From positions 186,001 to 250,000 of the forward strand of contig CAMNTH010000002.1 of the NCBI GenBank assembly GCA_946557785.1: a stretch of 64,000 bases of DNA, in the 5' to 3' direction. A program made the translations under genes and the position numbers. This DNA comes from an uncultured Blautia sp. Lineage in GTDB: Bacteria > Bacillota > Clostridia > Lachnospirales > Lachnospiraceae. Shown here one piece after another: positions 7,170 through 16,911 of the stretch (the stretch's first letter is position 1; each line of letters starts with the position of its first letter). A model generated the notes under the pieces. The model saw only the letters and a program-made list of their open reading frames with translations, did not search any database and had not been told where the DNA came from.

Positions 7170-9809
7170 TCACTTTAACTGACCTTCCAAAATACCTGCT
7201 GCCGCATCAATGGCATCCTGTGCGTTTTCCGGTTTTTTACCGCCTGCCTGAGCCATATTGGGACGTCCGCCGCCGCCGCCGCCAACAATGGCTGCCGCTG
7301 CTTTGATGAGATTTCCTGCATGGGCGCCTGCTTTTTGTGCTGCTTCGGTTGCCATGGCAAGAAGGTTTACCCTTCCTTCATTTACGGCGGCAAGTACAAC
7401 AACGCCCTCTCCGATCTTAGCTTTTAACTGATCCCCAAGATCACGAAGGCCGTTCATATCTATACCTTCTACTTTAGCCGCAAGGAGCTTCACCCCTTTA
7501 ACATCAACTACTTTATCCATGACGTCTCCAAGAGCACCTTTTGCAAGCTTGCTTTTCAGGGATTCATTTTCACTTTGAAGAGCTTTTGCTTCTCCCTGAA
7601 GATGGGCGATCTTATCCAGAAGCTCTGCAGGATTGGCTTTCAGTGCCTTTGCAGCTGCATGAAGGGCTGCTTCCTGTTTTTTGTAATACTCAATAACAGC
7701 GCTGCCTGTCAGTGCTTCTATACGGCGTACCCCTGCTGCGATACCGGATTCGGAAACGATCTTAAAAAGCATAATGGAACCGGTGTTGTCTACGTGGGTA
7801 CCGCCGCAAAGTTCCCTGGAGAATTCTCCCATAGAAACCACACGTACCTTTTCGGAATATTTTTCCCCAAACAGAGCCATGGCACCTGTCTTTTTAGCGT
7901 CCTCAATATTCATGATATCTGTGCACACATCCAGTCCGGCCTGAATCTGGGCATTTACCATATTCTCTGTTTCAGCCAATTCTTCCTCAGTCATTGCCTG
8001 GAAATGGGCAAAGTCAAAGCGAAGTCTGTCCGGAGTAACCAGGGAGCCCTTCTGTTCTACATGAGAGCCGAGCACTGTCTTCAGCGCTTTTTGAAGAAGG
8101 TGGGTAGCACTGTGGTTTTTCTCTGTGTTCTTACGTCCTGATACGTTTACTTTCAAAGATACTATTTCGCCCTGGGAGATCATGCCGGATTCCATATATC
8201 CTACATGACCGAATTTGCCGCCGCGAAGCTTAATGGTAGACTCTACCACAAACTTCCCATTGGCAGTTTCAATAATGCCGGTATCACCTTCCTGACCGCC
8301 CATAGTGGCATAAAACGGAGTCTGCTCTACAAAAACAGTTCCCTTTTGTCCTTCCATAAGAGAGACAGACAGCTCCTTTTCTGTTGTGAGAACCGTTACT
8401 TTGGAATCAAATGCCAGATGATCATATCCCACAAATTCTGTTGTAATGGAAGTGTCGATCTCATCATATACCGTAGCGTCAGCACCCATATAGTTTGTCA
8501 CTTCACGGGCTTCGCGAGCCTTTGTACGCTGTTCCTCCATAGCCTTCTGGAAACCTGCTTCATCAATATCGTATCCTTTTTCCTCCAGGATCTCCTTAGT
8601 CAGATCCAGGGGGAATCCATAGGTATCGTATAATTTAAATACATTTTCGCCTGAAAGAGTCTTTGCACCTGCAGCTTTCATAGTCTCTTCCATATCTGAA
8701 AGAATCCTTAAGCCCTGGTCAATGGTCTTATTAAACTGGTTCTCTTCGTTGGTGATTACTTTGAAAATAAATTCCTTCTTCTCTTCCAGCTCCGGATATC
8801 CGTCCTTGGAGCCGCTTATCACTTCTGCGCTTAATTTTGCAAGGAAGGTTCCCTCGATTCCAAGAAGACGTCCATGTCTTGCAGCACGGCGGATAAGGCG
8901 GCGAAGCACATATCCTCTGCCTTCATTGGTAGGCATGATTCCATCAGAAATCATAAATGTTGCAGAACGGATATGGTCTGTGATCAAGCGGATGGATACG
9001 TCATGGCTGTATGTTTTGCCGTATTCCTTGCCGGAAATCTCACACACAAGGTTTCTTAAGGAGCAAATGGTATCTACGTCAAAAATGGAATCCACATCCT
9101 GAACTACCACTGCCAGACGTTCCAGTCCCATACCTGTATCAATATTCTTCTGAGTCAGCTCTGTATAATTGCCGTTTCCATCATTCTCAAACTGTGTAAA
9201 TACATCATTCCATACTTCCATATAACGGTCGCATTCACAGCCAACTGTACAGCCTGGCTTTCCGCAGCCGTATTTTTCGCCCCTGTCATAATAAATCTCT
9301 GAACAGGGACCGCAAGGACCTGCTCCGTGCTCCCAGAAATTATCTTCCTTGCCGAAACGGAAGATGCGTTCTGCCGGAATTCCAATATCCTTATTCCATA
9401 TTTCAAATGCTTCATCATCCTCCAGGTAAACAGAAGGATACAGTCTTTCTGGGTCAAGGCCTACAACATCCGTAAGGAATTCCCAGGACCAGTGAAGCGC
9501 TTCTTTTTTAAAGTAATCTCCAAAAGAGAAGTTGCCAAGCATTTCAAAAAATGTACCATGGCGCGCAGTCTTTCCAACATTCTCAATATCTCCTGTACGG
9601 ATACACTTCTGGCAGGTGGATACCCTTGTTCTTGGGGGAATCTCTGCACCTGTGAAGTAAGGCTTTAAGGGGGTCATTCCTGCATTGATCAAAAGTACGC
9701 TCTTATCTCCCTGGGGAACAAGGGGAAAGCTTTTCATGATCAAATGCCCTTTGCTTTCCATGAAGTCCAGAAACATCTGGCGAAGTTCGTTCACTCCATA
9801 TTTTTTCAT
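7170..9809 (-). CDS. alaS: Alanyl-tRNA synthetase
   Basis: The 879-residue enzyme charges tRNA-Ala and edits mischarged Ser/Gly. The class II catalytic core is at the N-terminus ('RQMFLDFMESKGH', 'MTPLKPYFTG', 'FFEMLGNFSFGDYFK'). The editing domain has the zinc ligands H-x-x-x-H in 'HSATHLL' and C-x-x-x-H in 'CGGTHV'. The C-terminal C-Ala domain includes a Gly-rich 'GGGGGGRPNMAQAGG' stretch. The length is standard. The ATG follows AGGAGG. It lies 24 bases downstream of tyrS on the same strand, so some transcripts may read through from the tyrS T-box; no terminator is seen between them. Confidence 0.98.
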   Translation of the reverse strand: MKKYGVNELRQMFLDFMESKGHLIMKSFPLVPQGDKSVLLINAGMTPLKPYFTGAEIPPRTRVSTCQKCIRTGDIENVGKTARHGTFFEMLGNFSFGDYFKKEALHWSWEFLTDVVGLDPERLYPSVYLEDDEAFEIWNKDIGIPAERIFRFGKEDNFWEHGAGPCGPCSEIYYDRGEKYGCGKPGCTVGCECDRYMEVWNDVFTQFENDGNGNYTELTQKNIDTGMGLERLAVVVQDVDSIFDVDTICSLRNLVCEISGKEYGKTYSHDVSIRLITDHIRSATFMISDGIMPTNEGRGYVLRRLIRRAARHGRLLGIEGTFLAKLSAEVISGSKDGYPELEEKKEFIFKVITNEENQFNKTIDQGLRILSDMEETMKAAGAKTLSGENVFKLYDTYGFPLDLTKEILEEKGYDIDEAGFQKAMEEQRTKAREAREVTNYMGADATVYDEIDTSITTEFVGYDHLAFDSKVTVLTTEKELSVSLMEGQKGTVFVEQTPFYATMGGQEGDTGIIETANGKFVVESTIKLRGGKFGHVGYMESGMISQGEIVSLKVNVSGRKNTEKNHSATHLLQKALKTVLGSHVEQKGSLVTPDRLRFDFAHFQAMTEEELAETENMVNAQIQAGLDVCTDIMNIEDAKKTGAMALFGEKYSEKVRVVSMGEFSRELCGGTHVDNTGSIMLFKIVSESGIAAGVRRIEALTGSAVIEYYKKQEAALHAAAKALKANPAELLDKIAHLQGEAKALQSENESLKSKLAKGALGDVMDKVVDVKGVKLLAAKVEGIDMNGLRDLGDQLKAKIGEGVVVLAAVNEGRVNLLAMATEAAQKAGAHAGNLIKAAAAIVGGGGGGRPNMAQAGGKKPENAQDAIDAAAGILEGQLK

Positions 9810-9833
9810 TGTTTTTTCCTCCTGGTATCTGTA

Positions 9834-11060
9834 TTATTTCACGTAAATACGATTGAATTTTTTCTTTCCTCGTTTCAGCACAATGCCGTTGCCCAAGAGC
9901 TTCTCTTTTACAACTACAAATTTTATATCTGTAATCTTTTCTCCATCCATGGATACTCCGCCCTGTTCAATAGCGCGGCGTCCTTCGGATCGTGTAGGCA
10001 CAAGCTCCGCTTTTACAAGAAGAGAGATAAGGTCAATGGAGCCTTCCTGGAAATCCTCTTCCGTAAGCTCTGTGGCAGGCATATTGGCTGTGTCGGCACC
10101 GCCTGCAAACAATGCTCTTGCACCTTCCTGAGCCTTCTTCGCTTCTTCCTCGCCATGTACCAGATTGGTCAGTTCATATGCAAGGATTTCTTTGGCTTTG
10201 TTTAACTGGCTGCCTTCCCATTTCGCCATAGCCTCGATTTCTTCCAGGGGAAGGAAAGTGAGAAGACGCATACACTTGATCACATCTGCATCATCCACAT
10301 TTCTCCAGTACTGGTAAAAGTCAAACGGAGAGGTTTTATTCGGATCCAGCCATACAGCGCCGGCCTGGGTCTTGCCCATTTTCTTGCCTTCGGAGTTCAA
10401 AAGAAGGGTGATGGTCATTGCATAAGCATCCTTCCCCAGCTTTCGGCGGATCAGTTCTGTGCCTCCTAACATATTGCTCCATTGGTCATCCCCGCCGAAC
10501 TGCATGTTGCAGCCGTATTTCTGGTATAACATATAAAAGTCATAGCTCTGCATGATCATGTAGTTAAATTCCAGGAAGCTTAAGCCTTTTTCCATACGCT
10601 GCTTATAGCATTCTGCCGTAAGCATGCGATTTACAGAGAAATGAGCGCCTACTTCTCTTAAAACCTCTACATAATTCAATCCCATCAGCCAGTCTGCATT
10701 ATTTACCATCATGGCCTTTCCATCTGAAAAATCAATGAAGCGTTCCATCTGCTTCTTAAAGCAGTCAATATTATGCTGGATGGTTTCTTCAGTCATCATC
10801 TGACGCATATCGCTTCTGCCGGAAGGATCCCCGATCATTCCGGTACCCCCGCCTAAAAGGGCGATAGGCTTATTGCCTGCCATCTGAAGCCGCTTCATCA
10901 AGCAAAGAGCCATAAAATGTCCTACATGAAGACTGTCTGCAGTAGGATCGAACCCAATATAAAAGGTTGCCTTACCATTATTGATCATTTCCTTAATTTC
11001 TTCTTCGTCTGTTACCTGGGCAATCAGGCCTCTCGCCTTCAGCTCTTCCCAAACTGTCAT
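9834..11060 (-). CDS. tyrS: Tyrosyl-tRNA synthetase
   Basis: A class I synthetase that charges tRNA-Tyr. The H-I-G-H-type motif is 'HVGH' near residue 48, and the K-M-S-K-S-type loop is 'KMGKT'. A C-terminal S4 RNA-binding domain is visible in '[17 protein letters not shown]'. The start used is the ATG at 11060 (M-T-V-W-E-E-L), which has AAGGAGG at ideal spacing; the frame stays open upstream only through the T-box terminator. Expression is controlled by the T-box leader upstream. The resulting 408-residue length fits the family. Confidence 0.97.
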   Translation of the reverse strand: MTVWEELKARGLIAQVTDEEEIKEMINNGKATFYIGFDPTADSLHVGHFMALCLMKRLQMAGNKPIALLGGGTGMIGDPSGRSDMRQMMTEETIQHNIDCFKKQMERFIDFSDGKAMMVNNADWLMGLNYVEVLREVGAHFSVNRMLTAECYKQRMEKGLSFLEFNYMIMQSYDFYMLYQKYGCNMQFGGDDQWSNMLGGTELIRRKLGKDAYAMTITLLLNSEGKKMGKTQAGAVWLDPNKTSPFDFYQYWRNVDDADVIKCMRLLTFLPLEEIEAMAKWEGSQLNKAKEILAYELTNLVHGEEEAKKAQEGARALFAGGADTANMPATELTEEDFQEGSIDLISLLVKAELVPTRSEGRRAIEQGGVSMDGEKITDIKFVVVKEKLLGNGIVLKRGKKKFNRIYVK

Positions 11061-11081
11061 GTTTCTTTCCTCCTTAATATA

Positions 11082-11398
11082 AAAAAGCCCGGTTCCTGTC
11101 CCTTTTAGGACGAGAACCGGGTCCCGCGATACCACCTAAATTCACAAAGGACTCGCATCCCTCGCCTCTGTAAGTGACGGATTCCCTCATTTCATACCAC
11201 GTACGAACCCCTCACTTTTGGCAGGATAACGGATGCCGTTCCGGCGCAGCCTACTATCCTGGGAATTCGGTGCGCAGCTCCGGGATGTATTCAAATAAGT
11301 TCCGCATGCGCCTCTCACCGCCCGGCTGCTCTCTGTCTGCTTTCCTTACCCTACTTCTTCCCTTCTATGCCTTTTCCATATAAAGCATTATGCTTTCA
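11082..11398 (-). promoter_or_regulatory. T-box riboswitch leader of tyrS (Tyr specifier TAC)
   Basis: The minus strand carries the T-box core AGGTGGTATCGCGGG (11122-11137), which senses uncharged tRNA. It is followed by a long terminator hairpin and T run (11082-11123). In stem I the specifier is TAC followed by A (complement at 11287-11289), which matches tyrosine and therefore the gene downstream. The antiterminator/terminator choice is established for the T-box family; here both elements are directly visible. Confidence 0.93.
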
Positions 11399-11406
11399 AT
11401 AAACAA

Positions 11407-11435
11407 AGTATACAAACAGGTATTCTATTTGTCAA
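11407..11435 (-). promoter_or_regulatory. Promoter of tyrS leader
   Basis: TTGACA (11430-11435), a 17-base spacer and TATACT (11407-11412) on the minus strand, just before the T-box leader. Confidence 0.85.
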
Positions 11436-11480
11436 GAAATTTCCCTTGTTTTTTAACAACTTAAAGCGGTAACGCAATAA

Positions 11481-13211
11481 TTACATTCCAATCCCTTTTT
11501 CTTCGCATAAAGGATAGGAATTCCATACTCCTGTACGTTCAAAAGTTTCTGCTGCATCCCTGGCATCTTTTACGATCGTTTTATCATAACCCAGCATTTC
11601 CAGAAGGCGGATAGCATTCCTGGAGGAAGCGCGCCCTTTCTTTAGCAGGTAATTAAATACTACTTCATGCTTTCGTACTTCTTCTTCAAAATGATAGTTT
11701 GTATAAAAGTGCTCCAGGATATAGGACAGTTCAATATCATGTGTTGCAGCCACGCTAAGCATCCATGGGGCCGTAAGCTCTGAAAGAATCCTTGCAGAAG
11801 CAGAAATCCGTTCAATAGTATTGGTTCCTCTTAAAACCTCGTCAATGATGCACAGCATAGGCTCTTTTTTCCTGCTCTCGTCTAAAATGCGCTTCAAAGA
11901 TTTGATCTCTACAATAAAATAGCTCTCACCGCCTTTTAAGTCATCCCGCAAAGCCATAGAAGTCATTACTTTCAGAAAAGGCGCCTGGTATGCCGCTGCA
12001 GTACAGGTTATAAGTGTCTGGGCAAGAATAGAATTCATGGCCAGATTTTTTAAGAAAGTAGATTTTCCGGATGCATTGGATCCGGTTACCAACGTGCCGC
12101 CTTTTAGCAGGATACTGTTGGCAACCGCTTCTTCTATCAGGGGGTGATACAGATCTTCCCCTTGCATTTGGATTTGCCCGCCTGTATATTCTGTCCATTC
12201 CGGCTTGCACTTCAGAGGAAGGACGGCACGGAAGGAAGCGATGGAAATCGCTGCGTCCAGCTCTCCTATGTGATCCACAAGGCTCATGATGGCACCGGTT
12301 TTATTCTGCACTTCTTTTAATGTGGCATTATAGGTCAGGATATCCACATGGAAAACCATACGAATATAATCCATGATGAGCTGCAGTGGATCACCGCTTC
12401 CGGTATCTTTGCTGGTAAGAAAAAGGGAACGCCTCCGGAACTTTGTAAAAGCTTTCTTCCCTTTTCGGATGCCATCCATCTGTTCCTGTACTTCAGGCCA
12501 GTCCACCACTTCCATATGATCCGCTGCTCCCAGCATGCGAAGAAGACTGGAAAAGCAGTCCAGATAAGCCTCAACCAGTTTTCGGTCCTTTCCCCCATAA
12601 TAGAAGGTAATGTTAATGATGCTTAAAATAAACACCAGGAAGAAGCCGTGCACAGGAAACAGAGGAAAAATAACACAAATCGAAATAAGAAGTACTGCCA
12701 GCATCCCCCAGTGGGCTGCAGTGGAGACCTTGGGCGCATCCTCCAGGGCAAGGATTGTTTCTGTTAAGGAGCCGAGCCGGCTCTTTCCTATTTCTGCAAG
12801 AAAAAGCTGCATTTGTTCCCGCTCTTTCTCATGCTCTGAAAAAAACATAACCAAACGATCCCGTTTTTCTATTTCTTCTTTTGAAAAAAGCGGGGTACGC
12901 ATCATTGCATAAAGAACATCCTCCCCAGGAGAGGACATGGTCTGGTTCACCAGCATATAGACGCGATCCATATCCAGATCATTCCAGGTAATCTCATCGA
13001 TAATAAATCGTCCGTCTGTTCTTCTGCGGAAATATCTGGAGATCTGTTCCAGGTCTCCTGCTTCGTATTCTCTTTCAGGAACTTTGCCGTAAATGCGCCG
13101 TATTTTCTTCAGGATCATTTTCTTACGCTTACGGTTGTCTCTCCAAATAAGAAAAATAATAAAGGCAACACTCATTGCTGTCCAAAAAAGCGCCGATACA
13201 TATGGATTCAT
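11481..13211 (-). CDS. Membrane-anchored MutS-like ATPase
   Basis: About 576 residues with the MutS C-terminal ATPase domain only: Walker A 'GSNASGKSTFLKN' near 390, Walker B 'LCIIDEVLRGTN' near 465 and a Thr-His switch 'VAATHDIEL'. It lacks the mismatch-recognition domain of MutS1. An N-terminal hydrophobic helix (SALFWTAMSVAFIIFLIW) and a second hydrophobic pair near 190-225 suggest membrane anchoring. Such 'MutS domain V' proteins are common in Clostridia and have no established role. The ATG at 13211 is preceded by AAAGGAG; the longer frame begins with TTG and is rejected. Confidence 0.85.
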   Translation of the reverse strand: MNPYVSALFWTAMSVAFIIFLIWRDNRKRKKMILKKIRRIYGKVPEREYEAGDLEQISRYFRRRTDGRFIIDEITWNDLDMDRVYMLVNQTMSSPGEDVLYAMMRTPLFSKEEIEKRDRLVMFFSEHEKEREQMQLFLAEIGKSRLGSLTETILALEDAPKVSTAAHWGMLAVLLISICVIFPLFPVHGFFLVFILSIINITFYYGGKDRKLVEAYLDCFSSLLRMLGAADHMEVVDWPEVQEQMDGIRKGKKAFTKFRRRSLFLTSKDTGSGDPLQLIMDYIRMVFHVDILTYNATLKEVQNKTGAIMSLVDHIGELDAAISIASFRAVLPLKCKPEWTEYTGGQIQMQGEDLYHPLIEEAVANSILLKGGTLVTGSNASGKSTFLKNLAMNSILAQTLITCTAAAYQAPFLKVMTSMALRDDLKGGESYFIVEIKSLKRILDESRKKEPMLCIIDEVLRGTNTIERISASARILSELTAPWMLSVAATHDIELSYILEHFYTNYHFEEEVRKHEVVFNYLLKKGRASSRNAIRLLEMLGYDKTIVKDARDAAETFERTGVWNSYPLCEEKGIGM

Positions 13212-13299
13212 AACTGCTCCTTTCAAACCGCCCTCGTTGTTCCAACCATCATATCACAACCTTTTTCTTTTTCCAAGGAATATATCATAAAGAAAATGT

Positions 13300-13343
13300 A
13301 AAAAAGATGCCCTGAAAGTCTTTTTCTGGCTTCCAGGACACCG
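13300..13343 (-). terminator. Terminator after the lysine transporter gene
   Basis: On the minus strand GGTGTCCTG pairs with CAGGGCATC (one G-U pair) and is followed by TTTTTT. A T run also follows in the other direction, so it may act both ways. Confidence 0.65.
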
Positions 13344-13373
13344 TTTTTTTATAGATCGCAAATCATATTTATT

Positions 13374-15008
13374 TTATTCTTTGGAGTTCTTGCCGCACAT
13401 TTTGATCACAACAAGTGTTCCAACCATAAGCAAAATGCCCACAGCGAGACTGATCACTGCTACCATTACAGCACCCATAAAATTCTGCAGGATACCCGCC
13501 AGAATATAGGTTATACAGGAAACAACCGCTACCGTAATAGCATAAGGAAGCTGGGTTGTTACGTGATTTACATGATCGCACTGTGCCCCTGCCGACGCCA
13601 TAATGGTGGTATCGGAAATAGGAGAACAATGGTCACCGCATACAGCACCTGCCATACAGGATGAAATTGCAATAATCATCATTGTTTCATTGTTTCCTGC
13701 AAATACTGCAACAACGATGGGAATCAAAATACCGAAGGTTCCCCATGAGGTACCGGTTGCAAATGCAAGGAAGCAGGCTACCAGGAAGATAATCGCAGGA
13801 AGCAGGCTTAAGAAGCCTCCTGTGGACTGTTTTACCACTTCTGCAACAAATTCCTTAGCTCCAAGACTGTCTGTCATAACTTTCAGTGTCCATGCAAAAG
13901 TAAGGATCAAAATCGCAGGAACCATGGCCTTAAAGCCTTCCGGAATACAGGACATGGAATCGGTGAATTTCAGCACCCTGCGTACTGCATAAAATACAAT
14001 GGTAATCACAAAAGCAAAGAAGCTTCCAAGCATCAGGCCAACAGAAGCATCACTACCTGAAAACGCCTCTACAAATCCTGTTCCACTGAAAAATCCGCCT
14101 GTATAGATCATGCCGATAACGCAGCAAACGATCAGGGAAACCACAGGGAAAATCAAATCAATAACTCCTCCCTTGCTTCCATCCACAGATTCTTCCGCAT
14201 TAGCATAAGGACGGTCAGCGGTGGTATAAATATCTCCAGCAATGGCATTTTTTTCATGAAGCTTCATTGGACCGAAATCCATCTTCAGCAGGATGATCGT
14301 TACCATCATTACAATGGTGAGAATAGCATAATAGTTAAAGGGGATTGCACGGATGAAAATGGAAAAACCGTCCTCTCCTTCTACAAATCCTGTAACGGCA
14401 GCTGCCCATGAGGAAATAGGGGCAATGATACATATCGGCGCTGCAGTGGCATCGATCAGGTAGGAAAGCTTTGCCCTTGATACATTATGCTTATCAGTTA
14501 CAGGACGCATAACACTTCCTACTGTTAAACAGTTAAAATAGTCGTCAATAAAAATCAGCACGCCTAATAATACAGTTGCAAGCTGTGCTCCAATGCGGCT
14601 TTTGATATGTATGCTTGCCCAGCGTCCGAACGCCGCAGAACCGCCTGCTTTATTCATCATACATACCATTATGCCAAGGATTACCAGGAATACCAGGATT
14701 CCCATGTTGTAGCTGTCTGTAAGAGAGCCTACGATACCATCCTGGAATACATGAAGAATAGTCCCTTCGAAGGAAAATCCTGAATAGAAAATTCCGCCGA
14801 TCAGAATTCCGATAAATAAAGAGCTGTATACTTCCTTTGTAATAAGGGCCAGTACGATGGCCACTACCGGGGGTACCAGTGACCAGAAGGTTGCATATAC
14901 CTTCGGTACGTATTCAGCAGCTTCTTCTGCTGCAAATACCGTTGTGCTGCCAAGCATCAGAAAACATAAAAGCAGCATTCCTAAAATGACTTTTTTCTTT
15001 CCTTTCAT
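13374..15008 (-). CDS. lysW: NhaC-family transporter under a lysine riboswitch (probable lysine transporter LysW)
   Basis: A 544-residue polytopic membrane protein of the NhaC Na+/H+ antiporter family. It has a signal-like N-terminus ending A-E-E and about twelve hydrophobic segments. Family landmarks include 'GILIGGIFYSG', 'FIDDYFNCLTVGSVMRP', 'SSWAAAVTGFVEG' and 'GDHCSPISDTTI'. By fold alone it would be called a Na+/H+ antiporter. The leader, however, is a clear lysine riboswitch, and NhaC-type genes under that control are assigned as lysine transporters (LysW). That functional call comes from the regulation, not from the protein itself. Confidence 0.8.
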   Translation of the reverse strand: MKGKKKVILGMLLLCFLMLGSTTVFAAEEAAEYVPKVYATFWSLVPPVVAIVLALITKEVYSSLFIGILIGGIFYSGFSFEGTILHVFQDGIVGSLTDSYNMGILVFLVILGIMVCMMNKAGGSAAFGRWASIHIKSRIGAQLATVLLGVLIFIDDYFNCLTVGSVMRPVTDKHNVSRAKLSYLIDATAAPICIIAPISSWAAAVTGFVEGEDGFSIFIRAIPFNYYAILTIVMMVTIILLKMDFGPMKLHEKNAIAGDIYTTADRPYANAEESVDGSKGGVIDLIFPVVSLIVCCVIGMIYTGGFFSGTGFVEAFSGSDASVGLMLGSFFAFVITIVFYAVRRVLKFTDSMSCIPEGFKAMVPAILILTFAWTLKVMTDSLGAKEFVAEVVKQSTGGFLSLLPAIIFLVACFLAFATGTSWGTFGILIPIVVAVFAGNNETMMIIAISSCMAGAVCGDHCSPISDTTIMASAGAQCDHVNHVTTQLPYAITVAVVSCITYILAGILQNFMGAVMVAVISLAVGILLMVGTLVVIKMCGKNSKE

Positions 15009-15042
15009 CTTTTTGTATCCTTTCCTATGATTGATATAAAAA

Positions 15043-15077
15043 ATGCCATGAACAACACCGGGGCGCGCTCATGGCAT
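15043..15077 (-). terminator. Expression-platform terminator of the lysine riboswitch
   Basis: On the minus strand ATGCCATGA pairs with TCATGGCAT, followed by TTTTTATA, between the aptamer and the start codon. Confidence 0.85.
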
Positions 15078-15112
15078 ACAGATATCTTTTATGAAACAGA
15101 TAGGATATATAC

Positions 15113-15272
15113 TCCGATAGCGCTCCACCATTGTGACAGTCTGCAGCATATTCTGCTGCAGCCCAGAAATGACCCCGGGAAAATCATTTCTTCGGCAGAT
15201 TCCCCTTTCCATACAGGCAGTCCCCCGACTATCGCCTGAACATACTGATGAAATCTGCGCCTCTACCAGGAT
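15113..15272 (-). promoter_or_regulatory. Lysine riboswitch (L-box) aptamer
   Basis: The minus strand reads GGTAGAGGCGCAGATTTCAT, later AAAGGGGAATCTGCCGAAG, then a TTTCTGGG block, CTGTCACAATGG and finally TGGAGCGCTATC. These conserved segments occur in the order of the lysine riboswitch consensus, with closing helix GATAG/CTATC-type ends. With lysine bound, the downstream terminator should form. Confidence 0.95.
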
Positions 15273-15291
15273 TTGTTATTCATTTATTACA

Positions 15292-15320
15292 TTTTTATCA
15301 CACTTAAAGAAGATTGTCAA
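15292..15320 (-). promoter_or_regulatory. Promoter of the lysine-riboswitch transcript
   Basis: TTGACA (15315-15320), 17 bases and a weak TAAAAA-type -10 (15292-15297) on the minus strand. Confidence 0.6.
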
Positions 15321-15336
15321 TAAAGAATCTTTCTTT

Positions 15337-16728
15337 TTATCCGGAAATCCAATCCACAAAGAATACATGATCCTTGTATTTTACATAGTCTACTTTATCA
15401 AAATCCAGACCCTGATTCCAGAAATAAGATTCCATCATGAAATACATGTAATCGAAGTCGCCTTTAAAGCCCTTTACCTTCCTTGCAGTGCCCTTTGTCT
15501 TATAGTTGTTAAAAACTTTAAGAGCAGCGTCCGCCGCTTTATAAGCATTTGCCTTATTGGAAAACTTGTTGTCTTTGATTCGCTTAAGGAAGGCGCCGTC
15601 TTTAATAACGGAATACTGTGCCAGGGAGCTTCCCTGATGAAGGGCTTCATAAATGACCATACGAAGCTGTGACGGGAATTCCTTATCCTTTTTAATGGTA
15701 CGGTTCAGGACACAAAGGGCAACTGCTTCCATTCCCTCAAGCCCCTGGTTTCCTGCCTCAGAGTCGCAAAGGGCGGCCAGAAGATCTCTGTCGGATAATT
15801 CCCCATTTGCAATACCCGGGTGGGTAATATACTCCTTTGCCATATAGTAATACCGATTATTCTTAGAATCGTACACTTTCACATTATTGTTGGTAATAAT
15901 ATAAGAACTTTCGGTGGCAACACCTTTGGAATCAAATGAGTATGTTTTACCGCTGATCGTTGCAGTGGTATTGACAAACATCACGCCCGTGCTGCTGAAA
16001 TAATATTTCTTGCCGCTTATAGTCAGCCAGCCGGTTTTTGCTTTTCCGTTTGTTTTATTAAAATAGTATTTCTTGCCGCTTATGGTCAGCCAGCCTTTTT
16101 GATACCGGTATCCTGTGCTCTTATCCAGGTAACAATAGTAATTTCCCACTTTCTGAAGTCCGGTCAGCATCACACCGTTGGTCTTGTGAAAATATCGGTA
16201 ATTACTGCCGGATTTCCCCCAGCCTGTAAGCATCCGTCCTGTAGTTTTATTGAAATAGCGCTTCTGTTTCTTGCTGTCCGTCATCCAGCCCTTGGCCATT
16301 ACGCCGGCACCCTTGGTAAAATAGTACTTATAGCCGGATGAGTCTGTCATCCAGCCTCTTACCATCAAACCTGTCTTTGGATCAAAATAACGGGTATTTC
16401 CTGCACTGTCCGTAAGGAAGCCCGTGACCATACAGCCTTTGCCACTGGTAAAGTAACGGATCTTCTGCCCCTTACCGTCCTTCATCCAGCCCTTTAGCTG
16501 CACACCGGTCGTCTTGTTAAAATAGTATTTCTTCCCATTCAAAGTCAAAAAGCCTTTAGCCTTCTGCCCATTGGATTTTATGTAATACGTTTTCCCCCCT
16601 ACAGTTTTGAATCCCGCTTTGGCTGCATGGGTTTCCTGTGCTGTCCAGGGAAGCAGCACACACATCCCCAAAAGGAGCAAAGCCAGAAAACATACCCTGA
16701 AATGATTCTTTCGCATTTTTCTTTCCAT
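15337..16728 (-). CDS. Secreted cell-wall hydrolase: glucan/choline-binding-type repeats plus SleB-like domain
   Basis: The 463-residue protein opens with a signal peptide (VCFLALLLLGMCVLLP, then A-A-like cleavage near H-A-A-K). Residues about 40-280 are some eleven tandem ~20-residue units of the 'GWxxxxGxxYYFxxxxGxx' type, as in choline- and glucan-binding domains. Two adjacent copies contain an identical 'GWLTISGKKYYF'. The C-terminal part ('DLLAALCDSEAGNQG', 'EAVALCVLNR') matches the SleB/Hydrolase_2 wall-hydrolase fold, with a candidate catalytic Glu in S-E-A-G. It is predicted to bind the envelope and cut peptidoglycan. The target sugar is unknown. Confidence 0.85.
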   Translation of the reverse strand: MERKMRKNHFRVCFLALLLLGMCVLLPWTAQETHAAKAGFKTVGGKTYYIKSNGQKAKGFLTLNGKKYYFNKTTGVQLKGWMKDGKGQKIRYFTSGKGCMVTGFLTDSAGNTRYFDPKTGLMVRGWMTDSSGYKYYFTKGAGVMAKGWMTDSKKQKRYFNKTTGRMLTGWGKSGSNYRYFHKTNGVMLTGLQKVGNYYCYLDKSTGYRYQKGWLTISGKKYYFNKTNGKAKTGWLTISGKKYYFSSTGVMFVNTTATISGKTYSFDSKGVATESSYIITNNNVKVYDSKNNRYYYMAKEYITHPGIANGELSDRDLLAALCDSEAGNQGLEGMEAVALCVLNRTIKKDKEFPSQLRMVIYEALHQGSSLAQYSVIKDGAFLKRIKDNKFSNKANAYKAADAALKVFNNYKTKGTARKVKGFKGDFDYMYFMMESYFWNQGLDFDKVDYVKYKDHVFFVDWISG

Positions 16729-16810
16729 ATTTTTCCCTCATTTCCCCATAATGACCCTTAGAATATTTCAAAAGAATTTCATAGGTTACAACTTTGTTAC
16801 ATTTCTGTTT

Positions 16811-16839
16811 ATTATAAATGATATTTAAATAATTGTCAA
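16811..16839 (-). promoter_or_regulatory. Promoter of the wall-hydrolase gene
   Basis: A consensus pair on the minus strand: TTGACA (16834-16839), 17-base spacer, TATAAT (16811-16816). Confidence 0.88.
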
Positions 16840-16911
16840 GAACTTCCATGTAACCACCTGCCTGTCCCCTACATAGTATGGAGTGTACAACAAATTTTGG
16901 AGGATTTATCA

